A stretch of 7,673 nt of DNA from Bryobacterales bacterium. Its GTDB lineage: Bacteria > Acidobacteriota > Terriglobia > Bryobacterales > Bryobacteraceae. Under the pieces are notes generated by a model. It was not told the DNA's origin and made no database searches. It was given only the letters and a program-made list of their open reading frames with translations. Both the position numbers and the translations under genes were made by a program. The stretch spans positions 4,865-12,537 of the forward strand of contig DOZZ01000066.1 of assembly GCA_003517725.1 (NCBI GenBank). The letters are read 5' to 3'. Positions 1 through 6,505 of this stretch are shown here, piece after piece (position 1 is the stretch's first letter; each line of letters starts with the position of its first letter).

Positions 1-2802
1 CTGATGTGCATCCAGACCGGCAAGACCATGTCGGACCCCAACCGCATGCGCTTCGACCATCCGGAGTTCTATTTGAAGACGCGCGAAGAGATGATGCGCG
101 TGTTCGGGGAACTGGAAGACGCGGTCAACCGGCCCTGGGAAATCGCCCAGCGCTGCCAGGTGCGCCTAGACAAAGTGGCCGAGCCGTTCCCGAAGTTCGA
201 CGTGCCGCCGGAACACTCGACCGACACCTACTTCGAGTACGTCGCGCGCGAAGGCTTTGAGAAGCGGCGCGGACGGCTCGAGAAGATGCAGGCGCAGGGG
301 CGTCTGAAGCACGACATCGCCGAGTACCGGGAGCGTCTGGATTTTGAGATCCGGATGATCCAGCAGATGAAGTTCTCGGGCTATTTTCTGATCGTCTGGG
401 ACTTCATACGCTATGCCAAGGAGCGGGGCATCCCGGTCGGGCCGGGGCGCGGCTCGGCGGCCGGCAGCCTGGCCAGCTACGCCATGGAGATCACCGATAT
501 CGACCCGTTGCAATACGGGCTGCTGTTCGAGCGCTTCCTGAACCCGGAGCGCGTGTCGATGCCCGATATCGACATCGATTTCTGCATGAACCGGCGCGGC
601 GAGGTGATCCAGTACGTCACGCAGAAGTATGGGCGCGAGCAGGTGGCCCAGATCATCACGTTCAACACATTGGGCACGCGCGCGGCGATTAAAGATGTGG
701 GCCGCGTGCTCGACATGAGCTTTGGCGATGTGGACAAGCTGACCAAGCTGGTGCCCGGCATGCCGCTGAACATCACGCTGAAGCAGGCCATGGATGCCGA
801 GCCGGGCTTCGCCGACGCGGCCCGCAAAGACGTGCGGGTGCAGGAGGTGCTGGATACAGCGACGCGCCTCGAAGGTTTCGCGCGGAATGCCAGCGTGCAC
901 GCGGCGGGCGTGGTGATTTCGCCCGAGCCGTTGCGCAATTTAGTGCCGCTCTACAAGACCAACCGCGACGAAATCGTGACCCAGTACGACATGAAGGGTC
1001 TCGACAAGCTGGCGCTGCTGAAGATGGACTTCCTGGGGCTGACCACGCTGACCCTGGTGGATGACGCGCTGAAGCTGATCGAGAAGCGCCACGGCGTGAA
1101 GATCGACATGGAGGAGCTGCCGCTCGAAGATCCCAAGGCCTACGAGATCTTCTGCAAAGGCTTCACCAGCGGCGTGTTCCAGTTCGAGTCGCCCGGCATG
1201 CGCGACATTTTGCGGCGCTACCAGCCGAGCCGCATTGAGGATCTGACCGCTCTCAACGCGCTGTACCGGCCGGGGCCGCTGCAGGGCGGCATGCTCGACG
1301 ATTTCATTGAGCGCAAACACGGCCGCAAGCCGATTCAGTACGATTTGCCGGAGCTGCAGCCGCTGCTCGAAGAGACCTACGGCGTGATTCTGTATCAGGA
1401 ACAGGTGATGCAGATCTCGAGCCGCATCGCGGGCTACTCGCTGGGTGACGCGGACCTGCTGCGGCGCGCCATGGGCAAGAAGAAGGCCGAGGAGATGGCG
1501 GCCCAGCGCGATCGCTTTTTGAAAGGCGCGGCGGCGGCCGGCTTCAACACCAAAAAGAGCGAGAAGATCTTCGACCTGATGGAGCAGTTCGCGGGCTACG
1601 GCTTCAACAAATCGCACTCGGCCGCGTACGCCTATCTGGCGCTGGTGACGGCCTATCTGAAGGCGCATTACCCGGTGGATTTCATGGCCGCGCTGCTGAC
1701 GTCGGAAACCGGGAATGTCGGCAAAGTTGTCAAATACATCAACGAATGCCGCGACATGAACATTCGCGTGCTGGCGCCCGACGTGAACGCCAGCGAGTGC
1801 AACTTCACGCCGGATGGCGACGCGATTCGCTTCGGGCTAGGCGCGGTCAAGAATGTGGGCGCGTCGGCGGTGGAGGCCATCGTGAAGGCGCGCGAGCAGC
1901 ACGGCCGCTTCGGCAGCCTGCACGATTTCTGCGAACAGGTGGACCTGCAGGCCATCAACCGGCGCGTGATCGAAAGCCTGATCAAGGCCGGCGCGATGGA
2001 TGAGTTGGAGGGCACGCGGGCGCAGCAGATGGCCGCGGTGGAAGGCGCGATGGAGTCGGGCGCGCGGCACGCACGCGATAAGGCCAGCGGCCAGACAGGG
2101 CTGTTCGGAATGTTTGGCGGCGAGGAAGATCACGCGCCAGCGCACACGCTTCCCAAGGTGGCGGACTGGAGCGCGCGCGACAAGCTGAACGGCGAGAAGG
2201 AGATGCTCGGGTTCTATGTGACGGGGCATCCGCTCGATCAGTACTCGGACAAGATCTGCGAGGTCGCGACGCACGAGAGCGGCGGGCTCGAAGGTCTGGA
2301 GAAAGGCACGCCGGTGGCTATGTGCGGCGTGCTGACCGGCATCCAGCGGCGGCGCAACCGCGAGGGCAAGCCGTGGGCGTCGATGGTGCTGGAGGATCGC
2401 GAGGGCTCGACCGAAACTCTGGTGTTTACCACGCAATATGAGGCGCTGAACAGCCTGCTGGTGGAAGATCAGGCGGTGCTGGTGCGCGGATCGGCGCTGC
2501 CCGAGGAGGGTGCCGCCTGCAAGATTTCGGTGCAGGAGATTATCCCGCTGGACGTGGTGCGCGTGCCGATCCCGTCGCTGATTGCGATCAAGGTCTGGCT
2601 GGGGCGCGAGGGACGCGCGGAACGTCTGAATGAACTGTTTCGAGGCAAACCGGGAGACACGCAGGTGCGCTTCAAGCTGGAAGCATCGGGCGATTTTTCG
2701 GCCCTGCTGGACGTTCCGGTGAAGGTGAAAGCGGACCGGCAGTTTCGGGCGGAAGTAGCGGCGATCTGCGGCGAAGGGGCGATCGAGGTGCTGGCCAGCT
2801 AG
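1..2802 (+). CDS. dnaE: DNA polymerase III subunit alpha (5' partial)
   Basis: This is the catalytic subunit of the replicative DNA polymerase III holoenzyme, which extends primers in the cytoplasm at the replication fork. The frame is open at the left edge, so the start and most of the N-terminal PHP domain (about 230 residues, judged against the ~1160-residue E. coli protein) lie outside. Numbering from the first codon, the polymerase core shows GPGRGSAAGS at 147-156, the catalytic PDIDIDFC motif with Asp189 and Asp191, and the third acidic residue Asp343 in KMDFLGL. YRPGPLQGG and the GYGFNKSHSAAYA segment follow. QTGLF at 698-702 fits the internal beta-clamp-binding motif. The EKEMLGFYVTGHPL segment and an OB-fold region (roughly 775-840) follow, then a C-terminal domain ending at TAG. 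The layout is DnaE1-type, not PolC, because no exonuclease domain is inserted. The stop overlaps the stop of the opposing ygfZ-like gene. I see no frameshift. Confidence 0.98.
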   Translation: MMCIQTGKTMSDPNRMRFDHPEFYLKTREEMMRVFGELEDAVNRPWEIAQRCQVRLDKVAEPFPKFDVPPEHSTDTYFEYVAREGFEKRRGRLEKMQAQGRLKHDIAEYRERLDFEIRMIQQMKFSGYFLIVWDFIRYAKERGIPVGPGRGSAAGSLASYAMEITDIDPLQYGLLFERFLNPERVSMPDIDIDFCMNRRGEVIQYVTQKYGREQVAQIITFNTLGTRAAIKDVGRVLDMSFGDVDKLTKLVPGMPLNITLKQAMDAEPGFADAARKDVRVQEVLDTATRLEGFARNASVHAAGVVISPEPLRNLVPLYKTNRDEIVTQYDMKGLDKLALLKMDFLGLTTLTLVDDALKLIEKRHGVKIDMEELPLEDPKAYEIFCKGFTSGVFQFESPGMRDILRRYQPSRIEDLTALNALYRPGPLQGGMLDDFIERKHGRKPIQYDLPELQPLLEETYGVILYQEQVMQISSRIAGYSLGDADLLRRAMGKKKAEEMAAQRDRFLKGAAAAGFNTKKSEKIFDLMEQFAGYGFNKSHSAAYAYLALVTAYLKAHYPVDFMAALLTSETGNVGKVVKYINECRDMNIRVLAPDVNASECNFTPDGDAIRFGLGAVKNVGASAVEAIVKAREQHGRFGSLHDFCEQVDLQAINRRVIESLIKAGAMDELEGTRAQQMAAVEGAMESGARHARDKASGQTGLFGMFGGEEDHAPAHTLPKVADWSARDKLNGEKEMLGFYVTGHPLDQYSDKICEVATHESGGLEGLEKGTPVAMCGVLTGIQRRRNREGKPWASMVLEDREGSTETLVFTTQYEALNSLLVEDQAVLVRGSALPEEGAACKISVQEIIPLDVVRVPIPSLIAIKVWLGREGRAERLNELFRGKPGDTQVRFKLEASGDFSALLDVPVKVKADRQFRAEVAAICGEGAIEVLAS

Positions 2803-2820
2803 GCTTTGCGGGCTGTTTTT
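2796..2820 (+). terminator. weak candidate intrinsic terminator of dnaE
   Basis: CAGCT at 2796-2800 can pair with GGCTG at 2811-2815 (four Watson-Crick pairs plus one G-U), leaving a 10-base loop. TTTTT follows at once at 2816-2820, and a second run of seven T lies at 2839-2845. The stem is short, so this would be a weak terminator. It spans the dnaE stop and lies inside the 3' end of the opposing ygfZ-like gene. It could be chance. Confidence 0.25.
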
Positions 2821-3554
2821 AACCAGGCCAAGCCGACGTTTTTTTGTAGCGCTGGCGAGAACACCGACGAGACTACTTCACCTTCCGTGTCGCCCTGAAA
2901 AGGCATTAGTACTTTGTTCACATGGCCGCGCGAGCGGATGCGCTCGATGATCTCCTGCCCTAAATAGCAGCCCTTTTGGAAGTGCAGCGCCTGGTGCAGA
3001 TTGGTCTCCTGCGGCAGCGTAGTGGCGGTGATCTCTTCGCCGTAGCGCGGCTTGCCGTGTTCCAGTCGCACGATGCGGACGTCGTCAAGCGTGGCTTGCG
3101 GCAGCTTTTCGATCAGGTCGGAGGCTTCGTACAAACGAAAGCCTGGCGCGCCGGTGACGCTGAGTTTCACGGCCGAGGCCGGCGCGTATTGCAGGGCTTC
3201 GGGCCCTTCGATGCCTACGCAGGTGGTGCTGGCGGTGATGTCTTCGAGCTGCACGTCGTCGGCGATGATGTAGTGATCGAGGTGCTGGTACACCAGCTCG
3301 CGGACTTCGGGTTCGACGTCCAGCAGAAAGTCTTCGGCACGGCAGACGACGTTGACGTCGGCCAGGATGCGGCCTTGCGCGGTCAGAAAAAACGCATAGA
3401 CGACGTCGCCGGGTTGCATCTGCTGGATGTGGTTCGTCGTGAGCGCGTGCAACAGGCGGGCGCGATCCTCGCCGGTGACGCGGATGCGGCCGCGCGCGCT
3501 CAGGTCGATCCAGGCGGCCGATTCGCGCAGCGCCTGGTAGCCGGGCGTCGTCAC
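2799..3554 (-). CDS. ygfZ: YgfZ/GcvT-like folate-binding protein
   Basis: This 251-residue cytoplasmic protein belongs to the YgfZ (COG0354) branch of the aminomethyltransferase (GcvT) fold. In E. coli, YgfZ binds folate and supports assembly or repair of iron-sulfur enzymes such as MiaB. The signature K-G-C-Y-L-G-Q-E lies at 194-201 with the conserved Cys196. The N-terminal half shows the typical RIRVTGEDRARLLHALTTN segment (23-41) and a ...AQGRILADVNV region (59-69). It is shorter than the E. coli protein (326 residues), but the C-terminus has the expected FSP...VGLAWL ending, so it looks compact, not truncated. The start is GTG at 3554-3552, overlapping the TGA of the upstream membrane gene as GTGA, which implies translational coupling. 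The TAG stop overlaps the dnaE stop within CTAG. The family call is firm; the exact client proteins cannot be inferred. Confidence 0.93.
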   Translation of the reverse strand: MTTPGYQALRESAAWIDLSARGRIRVTGEDRARLLHALTTNHIQQMQPGDVVYAFFLTAQGRILADVNVVCRAEDFLLDVEPEVRELVYQHLDHYIIADDVQLEDITASTTCVGIEGPEALQYAPASAVKLSVTGAPGFRLYEASDLIEKLPQATLDDVRIVRLEHGKPRYGEEITATTLPQETNLHQALHFQKGCYLGQEIIERIRSRGHVNKVLMPFQGDTEGEVVSSVFSPALQKNVGLAWLKTARKA

Positions 3555-4009
3555 GGCGTCACCAGCACCGGCACATTCGAGATCAGCCGCAGCACCGCCG
3601 AGAGCGCCACAATCACCAGACCTGAAATGACGATGCCGGTGAATTGGCGATTGCGTTTGGGCTGATTCGGCTTCAGCGCCAGATAGCCGGCCGCCAGAAT
3701 GTGCAGTACCAGCAGCATCTTGATCCCAAAGATGGCGTGGTAGGGTTTTGGCGGGTGGACTTTCTGCAGGAAATTGTAGACGCCGGAGAGCACGGCCAGC
3801 AGCGCCGAGCCGTAAAAAATGGGGCGGAAGCGGGCCGCGATGGCCTCCGCTAGATTGGGCTGGTTGGCGATGGCCGGGGCCACGGCGAAACGGGCGAAGA
3901 GGATGCCCCCGAGCAGAGTGATGACGCTGGCGATGTGCAGCCAGCGAAAGGTAACGGTCAGAATGTCATGCACATCCGTATGATGAAGGTTTGGCGCATG
4001 GGGGTGCAA
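3551..4009 (-). CDS. four-helix membrane protein, CopD/DUF2269-like
   Basis: This is an integral membrane protein of up to 152 residues with no function I can name securely. Four hydrophobic segments are visible, at about 19-40, 63-83, 92-112 and 123-143. The first carries F-R-W-L-H-I-A-S followed by a Gly-rich turn, and the third carries His91 and His103. A tryptophan-leucine-histidine opening in a four-helix bundle recalls the CopD/DUF2269 group of small membrane proteins. Membrane histidines could hold heme or metal, but that is speculation. It is the first gene of a unit with the YgfZ-like gene (GTGA overlap), so the two may be co-translated. The longest frame starts at TTG (4009-4007), only five bases from the divergent hydrolase start. 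An in-frame GTG at 3973-3971 would remove 12 His-rich residues and is equally possible, since neither has a clear ribosome binding site. Confidence 0.8.
   Translation of the reverse strand: MHPHAPNLHHTDVHDILTVTFRWLHIASVITLLGGILFARFAVAPAIANQPNLAEAIAARFRPIFYGSALLAVLSGVYNFLQKVHPPKPYHAIFGIKMLLVLHILAAGYLALKPNQPKRNRQFTGIVISGLVIVALSAVLRLISNVPVLVTP
4000..4004 (+). promoter_or_regulatory. candidate ribosome binding site for the hydrolase
   Basis: A run of five G precedes the GTG at 4015 by ten bases. It is a weak, G-only Shine-Dalgarno-like element. Together with the usual family N-terminus (M-I-H-E-I-L-P-V-G) it favours GTG 4015 over the upstream in-frame TTG at 3991. Confidence 0.35.
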
Positions 4010-4014
4010 GCCAG

Positions 4015-4641
4015 GTGATTCACGAGATTCTGCCGGTGGGCATGCTGCAGTGCAACTGCTCGGTGCTGGGCGACGAAGTTTCGCGAGAAGGCATGGTCAT
4101 CGATCCGGGCGACAACATCGACCAGATCCTGGCGATCCTGGCGCGGCACGGCTTGCGGCTGAAGATGATCGTGATTACGCACGCGCACATCGACCATATC
4201 GGCGGCGCGGCCAAGCTGCGGACGGCCACCGGCGCGCCGGTCTACATGCATGCTGACGACAAGATGCTGAGCGACCGCCTGGACCTGCAGGCCGCGTGGC
4301 TGGGAGTGGAGACGCCGGAAGACCCGGGCATCGACACGGCGGCGCGCGAAGGCGACGTGCTGCGTTTGGGCGCGACGGAATTGCAGGTGTTGCATACGCC
4401 GGGGCACACGCCCGGCAGTCTATGTCTATTCCTGCCGGCGGAGTGCAAGCTGATCGCGGGCGACACGCTGTTCCAGGGCTCGGTGGGCCGGACGGATCTG
4501 CCGGGCGGTAGTACGGCGGCGCTGCTGCAATCGATCCGAGCCAAGCTGCTGGTGCTGCCGGAAGACACCGTGGTCACGCCGGGACATGGGCGCGAGACCA
4601 CCATCGGGCGGGAAAGGCGGGAAAATCCGTTTGTTATTTAG
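4015..4641 (+). CDS. MBL-fold metallohydrolase, glyoxalase II/YcbL-like
   Basis: This is a 208-residue cytoplasmic metallo-beta-lactamase-fold hydrolase of the small single-domain glyoxalase II (YcbL) type, likely acting on thioesters such as S-lactoylglutathione or a related thiol conjugate. The metal-site signature T-H-A-H-I-D-H is at 55-61 (His56, His58, Asp60, His61). The remaining ligands are His131 in TPGHTPGS, the bridging Asp150 in AGDTLF and His191 in TPGHG. All seven expected ligands are present, so it should be active. It lacks the extra C-terminal domain of human-type glyoxalase II. The start was set at GTG 4015 because family members begin with this I-H-E-I-L-P-V-G segment. The upstream TTG at 3991 would add eight residues and overlap the divergent membrane gene. 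The TAG stop overlaps the stop of the next, opposing gene. The substrate is not determined. Confidence 0.93.
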   Translation: MIHEILPVGMLQCNCSVLGDEVSREGMVIDPGDNIDQILAILARHGLRLKMIVITHAHIDHIGGAAKLRTATGAPVYMHADDKMLSDRLDLQAAWLGVETPEDPGIDTAAREGDVLRLGATELQVLHTPGHTPGSLCLFLPAECKLIAGDTLFQGSVGRTDLPGGSTAALLQSIRAKLLVLPEDTVVTPGHGRETTIGRERRENPFVI

Positions 4642-4889
4642 CTCTGCAGTTCGCGCATGACGGACTGGATCAGGTCTTTGGCGTCGGTGATGCCCTTGGT
4701 GATGAGCTGGATATCCATCGCTGGTTTGCCGGGCTGGCGCGCGCTTTGGCAATAAACGCCGTGCTGGCCCACTAGCACCAGGGCGTCGGTCAGGACGTCG
4801 AGCGTGACGGCCAGGCGGCCGCGCGCGGGGCCCATCATGAACTCGTGTTTCGCGAGTTCGTCGCGGCGTTCTTCCTGGATGCTCATCAT
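4638..4889 (-). CDS. conserved-looking small protein of unknown function
   Basis: I do not recognise this 83-residue protein. It has a charged N-terminus (MMSIQEERRDELAKHE), then a probably helical hydrophobic stretch at 26-44 (L-A-V-T-L-D-V-L-T-D-A-L-V-L-V-G), a Gly/Pro-containing turn with a single Cys at 47, and an amphipathic C-terminal helix. There is no signal peptide, and the hydrophobic part contains Asp residues, so it is probably soluble and perhaps an oligomerising helical protein. Support for a real gene comes from strong GC bias at third codon positions and an exact fit between neighbours: the stop (TAA) overlaps the hydrolase stop, and the start lies 17 bases from the divergent aminotransferase start. 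Two ATG codons in tandem (4889 and 4886) are both possible starts. No clear ribosome binding site is visible. Confidence 0.75.
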   Translation of the reverse strand: MMSIQEERRDELAKHEFMMGPARGRLAVTLDVLTDALVLVGQHGVYCQSARQPGKPAMDIQLITKGITDAKDLIQSVMRELQS

Positions 4890-4906
4890 CCACTAAGCTA
4901 ACAAAT
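4890..4906. promoter_or_regulatory. 17-bp divergent spacer with -10-like hexamers on both strands
   Basis: This AT-rich spacer separates the divergent starts of the small protein and the aminotransferase. On the + strand TAAGCT (4894-4899) fits TANNNT and ends seven bases before the ATG. On the - strand TAGCTT (4900-4895) fits TANNNT and ends five bases before the ATG. The two share the palindromic AGCT core. No Shine-Dalgarno sequence precedes either start, which would fit leaderless transcripts. No convincing -35 element is visible. This is an inference from pattern only. Confidence 0.3.
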
Positions 4907-6016
4907 ATGTCGCTTTCGAAGTGGCCGGCCGGAGGAGAGCGCGAGCTGGCGTTATTGCGCGAAGTAATCGAGGGCGAGCATTGGGGCGGGCATCATCCGA
5001 TGGTGGGCCGGCTCGAACGGGAGTTTGCGGCGTTCTGCGGATGCGCTTACGGGCTGGCGGCGTGCAACGGCACGGTGACGTTGGAGATGGCGCTGGAGGC
5101 GTTGGGCGTGGGAGCGGGCGACGAGGTGATCGTGCCCGCAATTTCTTTTATCTCGACGGCCACGGCGGTTTCACGCGTGGGCGCGACACCGGTTTTCGTG
5201 GACATCGAGGGCGACACGTTTCAACTGGATCCGCAGCGCGCGGCGGCCGCGATCTCGAAGCGCACGCGCGCGATGATCGCGGTGCATTTCGGCGGTCCCA
5301 TGGCCGACATGGATCGGTTGAAGTCGGCGGGCCTGGCGCTGGTGGAGGATGCGGCGCACGCGCACGGGTCGGAGTGGAATGGGCGGCGCGCGGGCAGCTG
5401 GGGCGTGGCGGCGTCGTTCAGTTTTCAAAATTCCAAGGTCATGACTGCGGGCGAGGGCGGCATGCTGACGTCGAATGACGAAGAATTGCTGGCGCGCGCC
5501 AGGACCGTAGGAGATCAGGGACGGGTAGCCGGCGGCGGCTGGTTTTTCCATCATGAGATCGGTACGAATTACCGCATGAGCGCGCTGCAGGCCGCAGTGC
5601 TGCTGGCCCAATTTGAAAAGCTGCCGGAACAGAACTGCCGGCGCGCGCGCAACGCGCGGATCTTACAAGAGGAGACCCAAGGCGTGAAGGGACTGTGCTG
5701 GCAGGAGGTGCCCCCAGCGGCGCGGGTGCATACCAACTATCTTTCGCTGGGGCGCATTGACTCCGCCGCGATGGGCCGGACGCGCGACGATTTTCAGCGC
5801 GCGCTAACAGGCCTGGGCATCCCGTGCACCGCTTTTTATCCGCATACCCTGTACAACAACCCGGTGTACCGCCGCGGCGGGTGCCGCGTGGAGCCGTGCC
5901 CGGTGTCGGAGGCCTGTATTCTGGACGCTTTCTGGTTGCCCCACCGTGTCCTGCTCGGGAGCGGGGAAGAGACGCGCGCCGCGGCCGCGGCCATATGGCA
6001 GGCGGCGGGGCAATGA
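4907..6016 (+). CDS. DegT/DnrJ/EryC1/StrS family aminotransferase
   Basis: This is a 369-residue PLP-dependent fold-type I enzyme of the DegT/DnrJ/EryC1/StrS family, whose members transaminate keto-sugars, keto-inositols or related cyclic ketones in the cytoplasm. Visible motifs are the PLP phosphate-site region ACNGTVTLEMAL (52-63), GDEVIVPAISFISTATAV (71-88), VEDAAHAHG with Asp148, which contacts the pyridine nitrogen, and SFSFQNSK with the Schiff-base Lys177 followed by GEGG. NYRMSALQAAV (221-231) and a late FYPHTLYNNP segment complete the fold. All key residues are present, so it should be active. The FSFQ-SK and AHAHG variants recall the inosose/AHBA-synthase side of the family more than the classical nucleotide-sugar enzymes, but this is a weak hint. 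The start at ATG 4907 has no Shine-Dalgarno. The TGA overlaps the ATG of the next gene (ATGA), indicating coupling. No sugar-nucleotide genes lie nearby, so the substrate is unknown. Confidence 0.92.
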   Translation: MSLSKWPAGGERELALLREVIEGEHWGGHHPMVGRLEREFAAFCGCAYGLAACNGTVTLEMALEALGVGAGDEVIVPAISFISTATAVSRVGATPVFVDIEGDTFQLDPQRAAAAISKRTRAMIAVHFGGPMADMDRLKSAGLALVEDAAHAHGSEWNGRRAGSWGVAASFSFQNSKVMTAGEGGMLTSNDEELLARARTVGDQGRVAGGGWFFHHEIGTNYRMSALQAAVLLAQFEKLPEQNCRRARNARILQEETQGVKGLCWQEVPPAARVHTNYLSLGRIDSAAMGRTRDDFQRALTGLGIPCTAFYPHTLYNNPVYRRGGCRVEPCPVSEACILDAFWLPHRVLLGSGEETRAAAAAIWQAAGQ

Positions 6017-6438
6017 GCGACGAACGCATTTTCATGCTGTGCAATGCGGCGGTTGTGCCGGGCTGGCTGCTGCTTGCCGCGCGACCGCACTGGAAATATA
6101 CGCAGCGCGTCTGCGCCGTGATCATTCCGGTGATCCTGGCCGTGGCGTACCTGACGCTCTTCGTCGTGAACTTTAAGGGCTTACACGGCGGTTTTCTTTC
6201 CCTTGCCGCTATTGCGTATATGTTCCAGCAGCCCGAGACGCTGCTGGCCGCGTGGATCCATTTCCTTGCGTTCGATCTGTTCGTCGGCAGTTGGGAAGTG
6301 CGAGACGCTCAGCGCGTGAAGGTACCGCACCTGGCCGTGATCCCGTGCCTGCTGCTGACTTTTCTGCTGGGGCCGGCGGGGCTGCTGGCGTATTTCATCG
6401 TGCGCTCGGTGATGCGGCACGGCGTCGAAGCACTGTAA
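6013..6438 (+). CDS. ABA4-like (DUF4281) membrane protein
   Basis: This 141-residue integral membrane protein has four hydrophobic segments, at about 7-23, 33-52, 77-92 and 107-130. It matches the ABA4-like family (DUF4281) in its motifs: PETLLAAWIHFLAFDLFVG (74-92) followed by W and an RD pair, then PHLAVIPCLLLTFLLGPAGLL (105-125). Plant ABA4 is a plastid membrane protein needed to form neoxanthin. Bacterial members are small membrane proteins whose role is, to my knowledge, not settled, though a link to carotenoids or membrane isoprenoids is possible. The ATG at 6013 overlaps the aminotransferase TGA (ATGA) and is preceded by a purine-rich GGCGGGG, so it is probably translated by coupling. 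The frame stays open upstream to 5824, but that part is a shadow of the aminotransferase. No carotenoid gene is present in the window. Confidence 0.88.
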   Translation: MSDERIFMLCNAAVVPGWLLLAARPHWKYTQRVCAVIIPVILAVAYLTLFVVNFKGLHGGFLSLAAIAYMFQQPETLLAAWIHFLAFDLFVGSWEVRDAQRVKVPHLAVIPCLLLTFLLGPAGLLAYFIVRSVMRHGVEAL

Positions 6439-6461
6439 ATTCCAGTCCGCATTTTACGTTT

Positions 6462-6482
6462 GTTTCCGTACTAATCGGAAGC
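6462..6482. other. small hairpin in the intergenic gap
   Basis: GTTTCCG (6462-6468) can pair with CGGAAGC (6476-6482) with one G-U pair, giving a 7-bp stem and the loop TACTAAT. It lies 23 bases after the ABA4-like stop and 23 bases before the next ATG. No U-tract follows, so it is a poor intrinsic terminator. It could be an RNA 3'-end stabiliser or a protein-binding palindrome (TTCCG-N7-CGGAA). The rest of the 67-base gap is AT-rich compared with the surroundings and probably holds the promoter of the downstream gene, but I cannot assign -35 and -10 elements. Confidence 0.35.
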
Positions 6483-6505
6483 TGAATTGCTAACTAAAAT
6501 CCGCC

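Noticed and set aside
166..900. Long - strand frames inside dnaE (also 940-1668 and 1837-2436)
   Set aside because: They are antisense to highly conserved DnaE motifs, and their His/Arg/Leu-rich compositions are typical of GC-rich antisense frames.
2976..3665. A 229-residue + frame opposite the ygfZ-like gene
   Set aside because: It runs antisense to the KGCYLGQE-containing frame and crosses the boundary between two real genes. No motif is visible.
4426..4893. A 155-residue - frame overlapping the small gene and the hydrolase
   Set aside because: It is Arg/Pro-rich and antisense to the hydrolase metal-site region. The 83-residue frame in the same stretch fits its neighbours better.
5824..6012. 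N-terminal extension of the ABA4-like frame into the aminotransferase
   Set aside because: It overlaps the conserved C-terminus of the aminotransferase and adds Pro/Arg-rich sequence before a family-typical start at 6013.
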